From Escarpia spicata (lineage: Eukaryota; Annelida; Polychaeta; Sabellida; Siboglinidae): a stretch of 64,000 nt of DNA. Under the pieces are notes generated by a model. The model made no database searches, was not told the origin of the DNA, and saw nothing but the letters and a program-made list of their open reading frames with translations. Both the position numbers and the translations under genes were made by a program. Location of the stretch: the NCBI GenBank assembly GCA_963995525.1, contig OZ023209.1, positions 12,092,841 to 12,156,840 of the forward strand. Direction: 5' to 3'. Below are positions 45,106 through 57,546 of this stretch, in pieces; the stretch's first letter is position 1; each line of letters opens with the position of its first letter.

Positions 45106-46463
45106 CAGTTGCTTTCCATTTAAAATTGGAGGATGTCCTGATTTTCTACCCCAGGAAGAAAGGCTACTTCCAGTTGTTTGCCTCGACAACAAAGTGTGTG
45201 GACTGATAAATTGTGACGTCACAATGGTTGTCGAAGACGATATGATTATGATTGGCCATCAATCACATTGGCTTATTTGTGGAAGGTTTACTATGACATC
45301 ACAGTTTAACAGTGCATCACATCACAAACCATTTCAACAGAATTTATAATTCTAGATGTAGCTTTGTGTGCATACATTAAAGATCTGATCATTGTTATAA
45401 TAACATCAAGTTCTATACCATAAATTGCATCTCTTCTGACATCTTAACCTCAAAAATTAGATTTAAATAGCAAATTTGTTTCTGTATATTTAACCATCAT
45501 CTGTATAATTTCAAAGCTTTGAGGGTGAATATCATGTTTACATTGTACATGAAGGATGGTATTTTCAGTCTGTCAGTTTCATGTGATTCCATGAAGCCAG
45601 ACTGTGATAAGATGGATATTGGAACTTGCCCACAGCTGTTTATGTACAAAGGCCTACTGATCGGCTCAACGTACTGATTATGGTCAAATTATATGAACAT
45701 TATTGTGGGTAATTAAACCACATTACAGTGGACAAGACATCTAAATAGGTACATGATTTTATAATAAAAACATCTGGACTTTATACTTTTAATGGTGGTG
45801 TGACATGTTTGTGTGTGCACGCAGTATGCTTGCACATTCTAATAAGCTTGTCGCTGTATTTTTGTTGTCGATGTTTACCCTGTGGCATTTTTCTGAGAAA
45901 CACTTAAAATTAACTTGGATTGTAGATGCCAAAATGTACGTATACATGTAATTGGTGTGGTTATCATTCACAAGTTGGTATTTATTTGCATTGATCAGAA
46001 AACTAATCTCTTCATGTTGCATACATTGTATTTGTTCCGACTGCTAATAAAAATGGCTTGCATGCAAACTATCAGGTTTTAATTTCAGATTTTGTTTACG
46101 CGTATATATATATTGTAATTTCCATACACTAGGTATATCTCTCATATATTGAGGTCAATCACTATAAATGTATTACAAATGCACTTAACATTAAATTAAA
46201 ACTTCCTTCTGAAAGCTTGATGAAACCATTGTTAAAAAATGTATTGTTTGAAAAAAATACATCATAAAACATAATACGAAATAATAGTTCTTATTCAGAA
46301 AGTTTTTTATTTAATGCATCAAAGGCATTTTGAATATAGGCGTTGGCCAATAACAGGGCACAATGGAATGACCCTTAGACCTGTGTGAAAGACAATGTTG
46401 TTGCTTATGTGTGTTATGCTTTGCCCTGAAACACTTTGTTAAATGAGTTTGAAATTAGCGAAC

Positions 46464-46700
46464 AAATTTATTGAGAAGGGATCAGTAAAGTTACACTTAA
46501 ATGTTGTGGAAAATAGTTGACTATACTTTTAAAGATGTTTCGTAAGCAACATTTTCATATTTATTTCAAATATAGAAAATATTGTCATATCAAACATTTT
46601 CAACAATGTAAATTCGCCTTTCGTGTTATACACTGTCACATGCAACAGTGACAATTACCATAAATAATAAACAATATTAACCTTGACATGCTCCATCTTG
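46464..46700 (+). repeat. 240-bp interspersed repeat, inverted partner of 48902-49140
   Basis: About 88-90 percent identical by eye to the complement of 48902-49140 over its full length, from GGGATCAGTAAAGTTACACT to CATGCTCCATCTTG. Confidence 0.93.
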
Positions 46701-47034
46701 TGGCTCCAATCTGGACCCTGGGTATGAGGTATATGGTCTACAATTAATGTTAATTGTATCACCAATAAACAACCTCTAACGCTGTTGGGTCTGCCTTCTA
46801 CGACAACTTTAATAACCTCGTACAAAATACATACAAAAATACTTTTCATTACATGTGTGATGGCTTTCCTTGATCTGTAGTCTAAGTAAAAAAAACCTAA
46901 AATGATCCTAAATTAAACAAATTCTCCAACAACTAACAAATCAACGATAACATCTTAACAATCTAGATGCCTTCTTCTAAAATACTTTCCCATGCTACTA
47001 AGCAATGTGTGGAAGATAAACATTTCACATAATA

Positions 47035-47417
47035 CTTTGTGGTAACACATTTTGTGGTCTGTGTAACACACTTGGTTGTCCGTGTAACACAATTTGTGGC
47101 CCCTACAACAAGTCATTATCCACATAATATGTTGTGGTTCATGAAACACATCATGGTCGTTATAACACAAGTCGTGGTCCATAAGACACTTTAAGGTTCA
47201 TTTAACACACACCGTCCATATAACACACATCATGGTCCTTATAACACAAGTCATGGTCCATAAGACACCAAGGTTCATTTAACACACACCGTCCATATAA
47301 CACACATCATGGTCCTTATAACACAAGTCATGGTCCATAAGACACTTCAAGGTTCAATTAACACACACCGTCCATATAACACACATCATGGTCCGTATAA
47401 CTCACTTTGTGGTCCCC
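47035..47417 (+). repeat. Minisatellite with ~78-bp higher-order unit, interrupted
   Basis: ~19-bp units of the type TCCATATAACACACATCATGG. A higher-order block starting AAGGTTCATTTAACACACACC recurs at about 47191, 47269 and 47347. The same unit type resumes at 47870-47945, so about 450 bp separate the two halves. Confidence 0.88.
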
Positions 47418-47419
47418 GT

Positions 47420-47612
47420 ACTGTAATGACAGTCTGTAGTCGGACAATTCTCAGCTCTCCGAGAACATGGAGTACAAGAAAACATTTTTGGTGTCTGAAA
47501 ACATAGTCGTTACATACTGCACCTATTCGTACATTAAAAAATACTAAACAGAATTTTTTAAATTTTTGTCGATATTAGTGTCCGAAAACAGTGTCTAAAT
47601 GTGTAGTCATTA
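47420..47612. mobile_element. Small TA-flanked MITE-like element within the minisatellite
   Basis: Begins TA-CTGTAATGACAGTCTG and ends GTAGTCATTATGG-TA; the termini are inverted (CTGTAATGAC versus complement CCATAATGAC). TA at both ends suggests Tc1/mariner-type integration. The termini resemble those of 53416-53746. Confidence 0.5.
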
Positions 47613-47869
47613 TGGTAATGGATTGTCCAAATGGATTTTTTTCAAAATACGTCCAGGGTGGGGATCTTGGGGGTCACAATTATAAAATGGCACTTATCTC
47701 CGTCAGTTTTGCATGAATGGGGTTGGAATGTTGTGGGCAAGCTATCGGGCCTATTGGGGTGCTTTGTAGATTTAGATTATTTTCGAAGTTCGTCCAGGGT
47801 AGTGGGATCTTGGGGGGTCATATACATGACTGCCATTTTTCCCGTGCAATGCCAGATAATTCAGCTACT

Positions 47870-47945
47870 AGTCCATAAAACAGTTCAAGGTCCATTTAAC
47901 ACAGATCATGGTCCATGTAATAATACTTTGTGGTCCACGTGATAG
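47870..47945 (+). repeat. Continuation of the 47.0-kb minisatellite
   Basis: AAGGTCCATTTAACACAGATCATGGTCC and neighbours match the unit of the 47035-47417 array. Confidence 0.8.
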
Positions 47946-47972
47946 ACTGTCGGAATCTCCTAAATGTGTCCA

Positions 47973-48131
47973 CTATTTCTTCTCCGCTACCTGCAAGAAT
48001 AGGTAGGCAGAAGAGAAGTCTTTCTCGTCGTAGCCAGAGTTACACATGAGGCGGTAGATCTGGTGGGCAGCAGACCCTAGGGGGGTCGGGGCCTTCATTG
48101 CTGTGGCCGCATTCTGAGCCAGTCCCAAGTC
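47973..48131 (-). CDS. HIBADH: HIBADH exon 9 (C terminus, stop)
   Basis: Acceptor CTTTGTCAG. Encodes DLGLAQNAATAMKAPTPLGS to FLQVAEKK, then TAG (complement of 47973-47975). Confidence 0.95.
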   Translation of the reverse strand, partial: DLGLAQNAATAMKAPTPLGSAAHQIYRLMCNSGYDEKDFSSAYLFLQVAEKK

Positions 48132-51100
48132 CTGACAAAGAAACAACAGTCTTCAGTGTTGAGAACCATTAGAGTAAGAAACATGCTCTTCTGAAACCAT
48201 GTGCATCATTACTCATTTTATATCACATCTGCACAGAATATTTTAACATCATATCCCAGTCTTAAAATTTGTTTGTTTAAAAAATGGAAAACCACCTACG
48301 ATGTAGGAACGATTTCTTCTGTTGGGAGAAAACATTTCCTAAGTTGCCCAAATACTGCATTCTTTCCAATGCTATGTCAAATGATTAATAGACCACTTCT
48401 AAGAGGACATTAAAACACTCTATAAGTGTAATAAATATTTTATATAAAGCATCTTGAATATCTTTTAACTTGATTTCGGGCAATATAGATACAATGGACC
48501 CTCCCTATTAAGGCCACCCTCAGGACTGGGCAAACGTGACCTCAATAGCGAGGTGACCGTGTTAGCACGACTAACTTCCTATACTTTACTGTTACAAAAA
48601 TATTTGGGACTGTCCCAGGGTGACCTTAATTGCAAGGTGGCTGTATTACTGAGGAGACAGTGAAGCGAGGTCTTACTGTATATTAGAATCACTATCCTTC
48701 ATACAACCTCCACAAAGGAAGCCACTACAGGTACCTTTGCCATGAGAGCCGAACCAAATCCTCCCTCATAGTTTCGGTTAGAGGGGGCCGTCTCCACAAT
48801 GCCTGGGTAAGGGTGGTACATCTCACTGCACCAAGAGCGACCCGTACTTGCATTTATCACCTTCGCAAAGAGTTTTGGGTCTATCCCCAACCTGAGGGAA
48901 CAAGATGGAGCATCATATGTCAAGGTCAATATTGTTTATTATTTATAGTAATTGTCACTGCAGCATATGACAGTGTACAACACGAAAGACGAATTTACGT
49001 TGTTGAAAATTTGATATGACAATATTCTCTATATTTGAAATAAATATGAAAATGTTGCGTATGAAACATCTTTAAAAGTATGGTCAACTATTTCCCACAA
49101 CATTTAAGTGTAACTTTAATGATCCCCCCTAAATAATTTTTTTCCATCCCAACCTGAGAGAACTTCATGACAAGTAACCAACAGATCCAGAATGTGACAT
49201 CACAACTCTAATTACAAGTGTCTATTATGGAAGGTAAAATTTCCTATTAACTAGATTAATTTACCCTTCTAAATTGTATTAATACATATTATTTATACAT
49301 ATAAAACATATGTATGATTTTGTATCTATTATTTTATACTTAATCTAAAAATTCATATATATTATTCTGTAGCAATTAGGGCGTCCAGTTGCTTCAATTA
49401 CTGTCGTTTTTATTGGCATCCTGGCATTTATTGCTATTACATGTACTTTGTTGTTGTAATATTTATGCCAAATAAAAATCAGTTTAAAATTCAAGTGTGT
49501 ATAACCTCCGTGAACCTTTGCCATGGCAACTACGTTTACATATTTACAATATGTTACTAATTGGCATACATCTGTCATATCAAACTTTCCTGAATAATGT
49601 ACTCGTCTAAACTACTTTGTCACAAATATAATATTTCTCTAAACCAGACAGCTACACATTTCTGGCAGCCATTTTAGTAAGCTCGTCGGACAAGATTTCT
49701 AGGCAACAAGTGACGTAATGGATACATCAATCAGATAATAATTAAATGTGTAATATTTGATGAGATGTGAACAACTGAGATAATGTGGCTCTCTACCTGA
49801 AGTACGACATTGTCACTTACTTGATTCCAAGGTTTGTTGCCTCTGACAAGCCAATCATGTGGATAGCCAGCAACATGTTATTGCAGATCTTAGCTGTCTG
49901 TCAAAGTCAACAACAACATTTTAATATCCACAGCTTCTCTGTCAAGAGGTTTACATAAATGTTCTTATTTGATGACAACAATGCAATTTAGACGTAATTG
50001 GCGTAATTGCTGGAGCACCAGATTGTCAAGCGAAGGGACGGTGGTTCGATTCCACCTGCCACCATTTCGAAGCGTGTGTGCTTTTGTTCATCCAACATTG
50101 CCTGCGTACTTCAGAAGAGAAAGCCATTGGTCACTTCTACCTGGCGTCTATGCCAGAGCAAGTAAAAGATCCCATGCAATGAATAATGGAAACAACTGAA
50201 ATACAATGGTCAGCAGATACAAGATTAGGATGAAAATACTGAAATGGTAATAACTACTGCCCTGCGTTTGTTGCTTCATAGGTGTTTGTCAGCTAACAAT
50301 GATGTAATAACGAATCAAATTCTATTAATATTGAGTGGGTTTCCTTCATTAACAAAGGTTTGCTTCACCATCTTTCTTTTTATTTTTGTTATAATTACTA
50401 TGGTTGCAACTTCACTTTCTGAGTGGTTGGCGTGTTCATGCCACGTTACACATTTACCCCCTGGGTTGGATATTTTACTTCCCCTGGCACAGACCTCAGG
50501 TAGGAGGGAACAACGGCTTATAGTCTCTTCCATATGACACCATTTGAAACAGCAACAGATGGACTGGAACTGTGGCCCTGTCGACTGACAGACAGCACTA
50601 CCCACATGTACCATTACAGTTGCTCTTCTTAGACAGCTCAACATTCTTCACAATACTTAATTTTTATGCAAACAAATATTTTTTGACATATCCAATACAT
50701 GATTTTTACCTTGTAGTCTTTCGTCAGCGTGTCATGCCAACTTCTTCAGTACATGTGACGTCACCATACGTGTGACGTGTGACGTCACCATATGTGTGAC
50801 GTGTGATGTCACCACACGTGTGACGTCACCATACGTGTGACGTGACCGTACGTGTGACGTCACCATACGTGTGACGTATGACGTCACCGTACGTGTGAAA
50901 TAGTTTGTAATTCCCCTCGTCTTGATTGATTGGTGTTTTGGTCTTTCTTATCCATATGGCTTCTTTTATGTCATGAATCTGTTTGAATATTTGCTCTTTC
51001 AGAAAATAATAATATAATATTGAACATGTATCTTTGTGCATCATAGATTTCTGATAAATAAATTGAATTACATATCCACATATGCCATTTTAGCCGTGAG

Positions 51101-54100
51101 CAACCACAACTATGTTTTGGCGAGCCCTAGACTTGGTCTCCCAGACTGATCCCTTCTGAACCAACTTACTTCTCCCGTGCCTACTTCACCGCAGTGGATC
51201 ACGTTCTTGCCCATGTTGCTAAGCAGCACTGCAGCCTGTTCATAGGCCGCTTCCTTCCCTCCCACCATGAATGTCAGGTTGGCGTCCTTAGCCGCTTGCA
51301 CTCCTGCAAGGGAGTATTAATTGTTCAGTTTTAGGTCTACACTCCCCCCAGATATTTTATACATATTTAAAGTACCGAGTCCGGTCTCATGAAGAGTTTT
51401 TAAAGTTACAAATTTACTTAATGTCATGTATTTGCATAAACTCCTATGGTCACTTACTTAAAAAGGCATAATTTACTAAGACCATCATCTTAGCGTTAAG
51501 AACGTTCTTAGTGGTTTCATGAAACCGGCCCTTGGTATGTGGCTTTCTCTGTAGCTGTTCCCAAAATCTAGAATCAACTCCCTGTCATTCTAAAATCATC
51601 TGAAAGTATAGCCACCTTTCGTAAAAAAACTCAAGACTTATTTGTTTGAAATTGCATCCCCACCCTAAACCTTTGGCGGTTCCTTGCTCTAATAATGACT
51701 CTTGCATGTCCCTGTTCATGATTTTGCCTTACGATTCTTGTATGTTACGTCTCTGGGCTCAGGTTGCTGAGGATACAGGTGATATAGAAGTTTATTGTTA
51801 TTATTATTGTTATCATAGTCTCGCTCTGAAAAGAGTGGTTTCTGTAAAACAATTTAGATCCCATTTACAATTATCAATACTTATTGTTATCAAAGTCATA
51901 ATGTGTTAGCATTTAGAAACCTAAATATATTGTATACCATCATATACTATATACCACTAGACACTACATACTGACAAACATCACATACCACCAGACACCA
52001 ACATACACCACACAACACCAAACACCACCAGACACCACACAACACCAGACGCCACACAACACCAGACACCACACAACACCAGACACCACACACTGCCAGA
52101 CAGCACATACCACTAGACACCACAAACCACCAGACACCACATACCACTAGACACCACATACCGCCAGACACCACATACCACTAGATACCACATACCGTCA
52201 GACACCACTTACCACTAGGTCTACACCACATACCACCAGACACCACATACCGCCAGGCACTACATATCACCTGACACTACATATCGCCTGACACTACATA
52301 TCGCCTGACACCACATATCGCCTGACACCACATACCGCCCGACACCACATACCGCCTGACACTACATACCGCCAAACACGAGACACACATACCACCGGAC
52401 ACTGGGGCATCGACAAAGTTGGCACCGCGAGTCTCGGCCAGAGCAGCCATGTCCTTGGAGACAGCCGGGTCTATAGTACTGCTGTCAATCAACAGGCTGC
52501 CCGACTGCACAGTTCTGGAACAAGACAACAGGTGTCCCTGCAGACAGAATGCATCAACGTCCTTGTGTTTTTTCACATGTACTCTTTTATTTTTTAAAGA
52601 CCATCTGGTTGATTTTATTTAGCAGTAATGATTGCATATTATAGCACACTAGTATTTTTAAATATGTATGGTTTTGTTTTTAATTTATTTGTAATAATCA
52701 CTGTCCGTTGCCTCAGAACAATAATATTATTTGAATGGAGCATTATAAGAACTGTATTATTATTATTAAATCGATTATTTATTCCAAAGTTCTTTTCAAC
52801 ACAATATGTATCACAGCATCAAAGAAATAAACCTTTTTGAAAACTATTATGAAACCTAAAGAATTAAATCGCATTTCTTCTTGCTTTCGTGTAATATTTT
52901 CACATTACATGTTCTGCAGCGATATTATCACGGCCATGAACACCTCTGAACGGTGGAGTAGTTGATGTGAAGAGACAATGTAACAGGCTGCCTACGTGAA
53001 GATGCCATTAATTCCTGTGTACACTTCCTTCACATGGGGACTTGACGGGAGCATTGTCACCAGCTGCTTAGTTTGTGAGGCAACTTCTGCAGGAGAACTT
53101 GCGCTCTGTCCGCCTGACGTCAAATACCAAGTGTTTATAACGTAACATTACAAACAACACAGAATGAGTGTCTGTTAGCACATTTCGCTACCAATAGATA
53201 TGTCACCATCTCACAATTTAATATGAACATTAAACATTTTTATAGGAATATTTTATCGTAAGAATGCATTTATAAAAAATATACATACAAATTGTGGCTG
53301 CAGAAGAAAAACATACAGCAATTTACTATAAGAAATGATGGTACTTAATATGGCACTGGAGATGTGTATCCATTTGTTAAGTGCTCTGTGGTGCTGTGAA
53401 CTGTATGACGGTATACTGTAATGAAAGTATGTCTTGGGACGCTGTATGTTTTGAGACCCTAAAAATCTAGAAAACTAATAATTTTTCTGTACCGAATGTT
53501 TTGGGACACCTTAATAAGTATCATATTTTTGTCCCTATGTATTCGGACTCACAGGATATAGGGTCATTAAGACACTAAAAAATAGTTAGTAGCAGGGTAA
53601 TAGACAAGGACGACATGATGTCAGGACTCGTTCACGTCCGTAAATATTGGGACAGTGAATCTGAGATTTATTTTTGTGCACCGTATGTTTCGGGATAGCT
53701 GATAATTTAATTATTTTTAACTGTCCCAATACATACGGTCGTTACGGTAACATTGCACTGGTATTTGTGGTTTTATTTATTTTTTTTATTCAGTCAAACA
53801 GGTACTCCATAGAGTATGTAAATCTTCAACTGACAATACTTGAAGATCACAAATGATGTATTTAGAAGTAACAACATTTTAAACTTTTCTCACATAAAAT
53901 ACACTTCTTTATTTCCATGTGTATGGAGTGCACAAATCATGATAAAACTCGGGCAAAAACCCGCCTGCCTGTCTTCAAGACTGGCAGGCGACTGGCCAAG
54001 ACAGGTAATTACAACTGATAAAACGGGCAACTGGTCCTGAAAAAAAACTGAACGAATCAGTATTAAATTAATTAAATAAATGGCTCAAATAACACAGGTT

Positions 54101-57100
54101 TGTCATTGAAAAAAAGGCCAATAATGGCTGTGACTGACGTGAATGGCTTCAACACAAGATGTTCGTGTGCTAAAAGGAACAATTTTTATTAATTTAAGAC
54201 TGGCAAAAAATTCTTTCTGGCTAAGAGTCCGTTGACTAATCCTTTAGTTTTTATGCACCTCTGAGCTAGGTTTCTGAGGCTTAGGCACAAAAGAAATTAC
54301 CTTATTATTATCCTGAGCATAACTTAAAATCATGCACTATCCACATACCATATAAAATATTCGGTACATATGGTAGTTCTTATAGACACGGTACACAACA
54401 GTACCACCCGTTTATACCCACAACTGGATCATATCCTTACCTGCATCAACGATAGTCCTGATAGCATCCACGGACAAGTCATAGGCAACCACCTGGTAGC
54501 CTTTCTTCAGTAAGTTCTGAGCCATATGGGAACCCATATTCCCAAGTCCGACAAAACCCACTGCATCTGCCTTTATAGATTTAAAGCAAACAGAACACAT
54601 TTAAATCATAAATTAATAGTCAACTGTTGAGAAAAACACTGATATAATCCGATATATATCTTAATGGCTATACCAATATAAAAATTATGGTTTACCTGAG
54701 CGAAATATATGACTGTATAAACATTTAACTCTCAGTGTAACTTAGCTTTCTTATCTTACTGCTCCAATCAATTAAGTACTGTTACAACTTAAGAATAAAG
54801 AAGGATAGATCAAGCTTACATTAAGAAGATTGTTAAGTAAAATTAATTTGCAATTTGGATTTTATCAAGATTTTTTGACAACTATCAATCACGTAAATTG
54901 TTCTCCTCTTTGTTACTAAAGTCCGAACTGAGGCAGGCCTCGATAAGGATCCTCGATTTTTGGAAAGATAATAAATGAGGGATGTTATTTTTTGTTATTG
55001 CAGAAAGGTCTTTTGCTCACCTGACGTCCACTGGAAACTGGAAATAAATAAAAAGACACTGTTAGCAGATAAGATCAACCATGTGTTAACATTGTAACTA
55101 AAAGCCAAAGTAAGCTTACTGCATTTGAAGAATTCTCAATAGTGTATTGCTTTGTTTTCAATTAGGTGTATCAAAATCATTTTTGTAGCACAATAAAAAA
55201 TTATCAGAAGACAGGTGTGTCTGGACAGACAAATAGTCACCTCGTTGACATTGAAAAAACTTTTATAGTACATAGAATATTCAACATGATATAGAAATTT
55301 GTTTGGGCTCACAATATGACACAAGTAAAACGTATAAAGCATATAAAGTATAATAAACTTATAAACATACGGGACATGTTTGAAATGATTGTACATCATT
55401 CAGTTTCAGCTTCCCAACACGTACACACACACAATAATTGTACTTTGAGCTGATCCTTGATTTTGACATATACAACTGTAAGTTCAATCCTTAGAATTCA
55501 GTATGGCTGATGGAACAATGGATGTGTGTGTGTGGAAATATGCAAAAAAGGCGAATCTCTTGCATGACTAACAAATGATTGACAACCTTTTCGACTATCT
55601 GGGGGTTGCCGGTTTGCCTCACAATTTACCTCGGCACCCATAAACACTTTCAAATGTTGGATTACATGACCAGCTTCTTTATACTACCAATACTACAATT
55701 TCAAACTCATCAAGACTACATCTTGCATTACATTTTGTCTACTGTTTCAGAGAAAGGCATACATGTCCAGAGCAATGTTTTTGTAATCTGTCTGTGTATA
55801 CCTAAGCACCGAGTAGCACATATTCTTCAAATATAGAAATCTTTGCAAACATGTTGCAAACTTCAACGTGGCATTGATTATTTTGTGATTTATTTATAAT
55901 TCCTGTTGTATTTATTCAGTTTTCATAGTTCGAGTAGGGCATAGCAACACATAAGTCTATGACTTCAGCTATGTCCTTTCAGCAGCAGCAGCAGCAAACC
56001 ATACTGTGCATGTATTATGTTGTTGTTGTTGTTGAATAAACGTTCATTCATTTCATTCATTTTACCACTGAAAATTAAATGCTTTAGTTTTACTTTAATG
56101 TGCAGCAACATAACATGATGGGAGGCAGTTTACTTTTGGAGGGAGGTGAATTCTAAAAAGGTTACAAATCCACTTTAAATAATATTTTACAACCTTTACA
56201 AATAGAACTTTAATGTAAATTATTATATCTTTGTCCATTCACCACTGATGTCAATATCTTGCTTAATGTTTCTTCAAGATGTTTCACAAAGTGGACTTTG
56301 GATTACTTGTTGACCTAAGGTGCCCACTGGTAACCCTACAATACTTGCTCCTTGACCAGTGACTATTATATTCAGTTTACATCTAGACAACCTAACACCC
56401 CTAGTACAGAGAATACTAATAAGAGCTGGTGCATCAGGTCGGTGACGGTGTGGATTCGCAGCCAGTTCCACTGATCACTGAGTCTGGGCCAACATTCTTG
56501 AAAAACAAAGTCATATGTCAAGTTTTCAGTAAATACTGAACAGTCCTGGTATTGGTCACTCAAGAGGAATATCTGGGTAAATATTATTTGGTGTGTTAAA
56601 TACAGAACATGCCTACTGAAACTCAGACAAAACAGGAAGGCTTGTGTTATTATCATAAATTTAGCATGTTCGTTTGATATACAATTTTATGTGAGTGACC
56701 ACTTGGGGCAGCTTTTCAGCCACATTATATGACAATTTCAGTTACATAATCGTAAGTCTCACTGGGCTCTGATGAACATTTCCTAAACTTTTATTAAATG
56801 CTGACTAAATCACTACCCTTTTATTTATAATTTATGGTGTTATATTTGCATTGTTAATATTTCTGAAGTCTAAACTAAAAATTCTCATAGGCCTAACAGG
56901 TTTGAAGTAAATATTATGTAATGAGCTGTTTTTTTAAAGATAACTATTAAAAAAAAATACATGAACATGCAATAAACCTCACTAAAACTTCACAAGTTTG
57001 CAAAGCTACATTTTTCATGAGTTCTGTCAGAATATAGGCCCTTCCTGCTACATACGTAAACAAAATAACTATCAGTAAACATGTTTTAAAGGAAGTATAC

Positions 57101-57451
57101 ATAGCTATAGTTCAGACTTCAGATTGTCAATTTGGTGCTAGACATAGTAAACATGTATTATAGTCAAGGTCAAAGGTGCTTTACCATTGGATTTGTGACC
57201 CATGATAATTTGATAGCTGGTGTCTGGTAGCAGTTTCTTTCTGGTTAAACAAAGTATGCAGAAACATAATTAAATACCTGGCCCACTGCAGCTAAACAAC
57301 ACCCTCAATAGGTGACTACATGGTTATTATTGGGGGTCATATTACAATTTGACCTGTTTATAGGACAAGGGTTTTTGGCCTGGATTCACATCCAAATTGG
57401 CTGCACTAAATGCACTATATTTTCGTTGTTCTAGAGTTGGATTCTCATTTT

Positions 57452-57546
<95 letters not shown>

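Larger units (their letters stand above)
42681..47972. other. Convergent region between TAX1BP1 and HIBADH (3' UTRs and spacer)
   Basis: 5.3 kb between the two stop codons. It holds the 43.5-kb minisatellite, a (TA)n tract, one copy of the 240-bp inverted repeat pair and the 47-kb minisatellite. Candidate TAX1BP1 polyadenylation signals are AATAAA at 44184-44189 and 46046-46051; neither can be chosen from sequence alone. No further gene recognised. Confidence 0.5.

Noticed and set aside
42681..47972. A further gene (for example a JAZF1 relative, the next neighbour in human) between TAX1BP1 and HIBADH
   Set aside because: No zinc-finger or other conserved coding block was seen on either strand.
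50003..50060. Functional tRNA gene
   Set aside because: A perfect B box is present, but acceptor and D arms do not pair; better explained as a SINE head.
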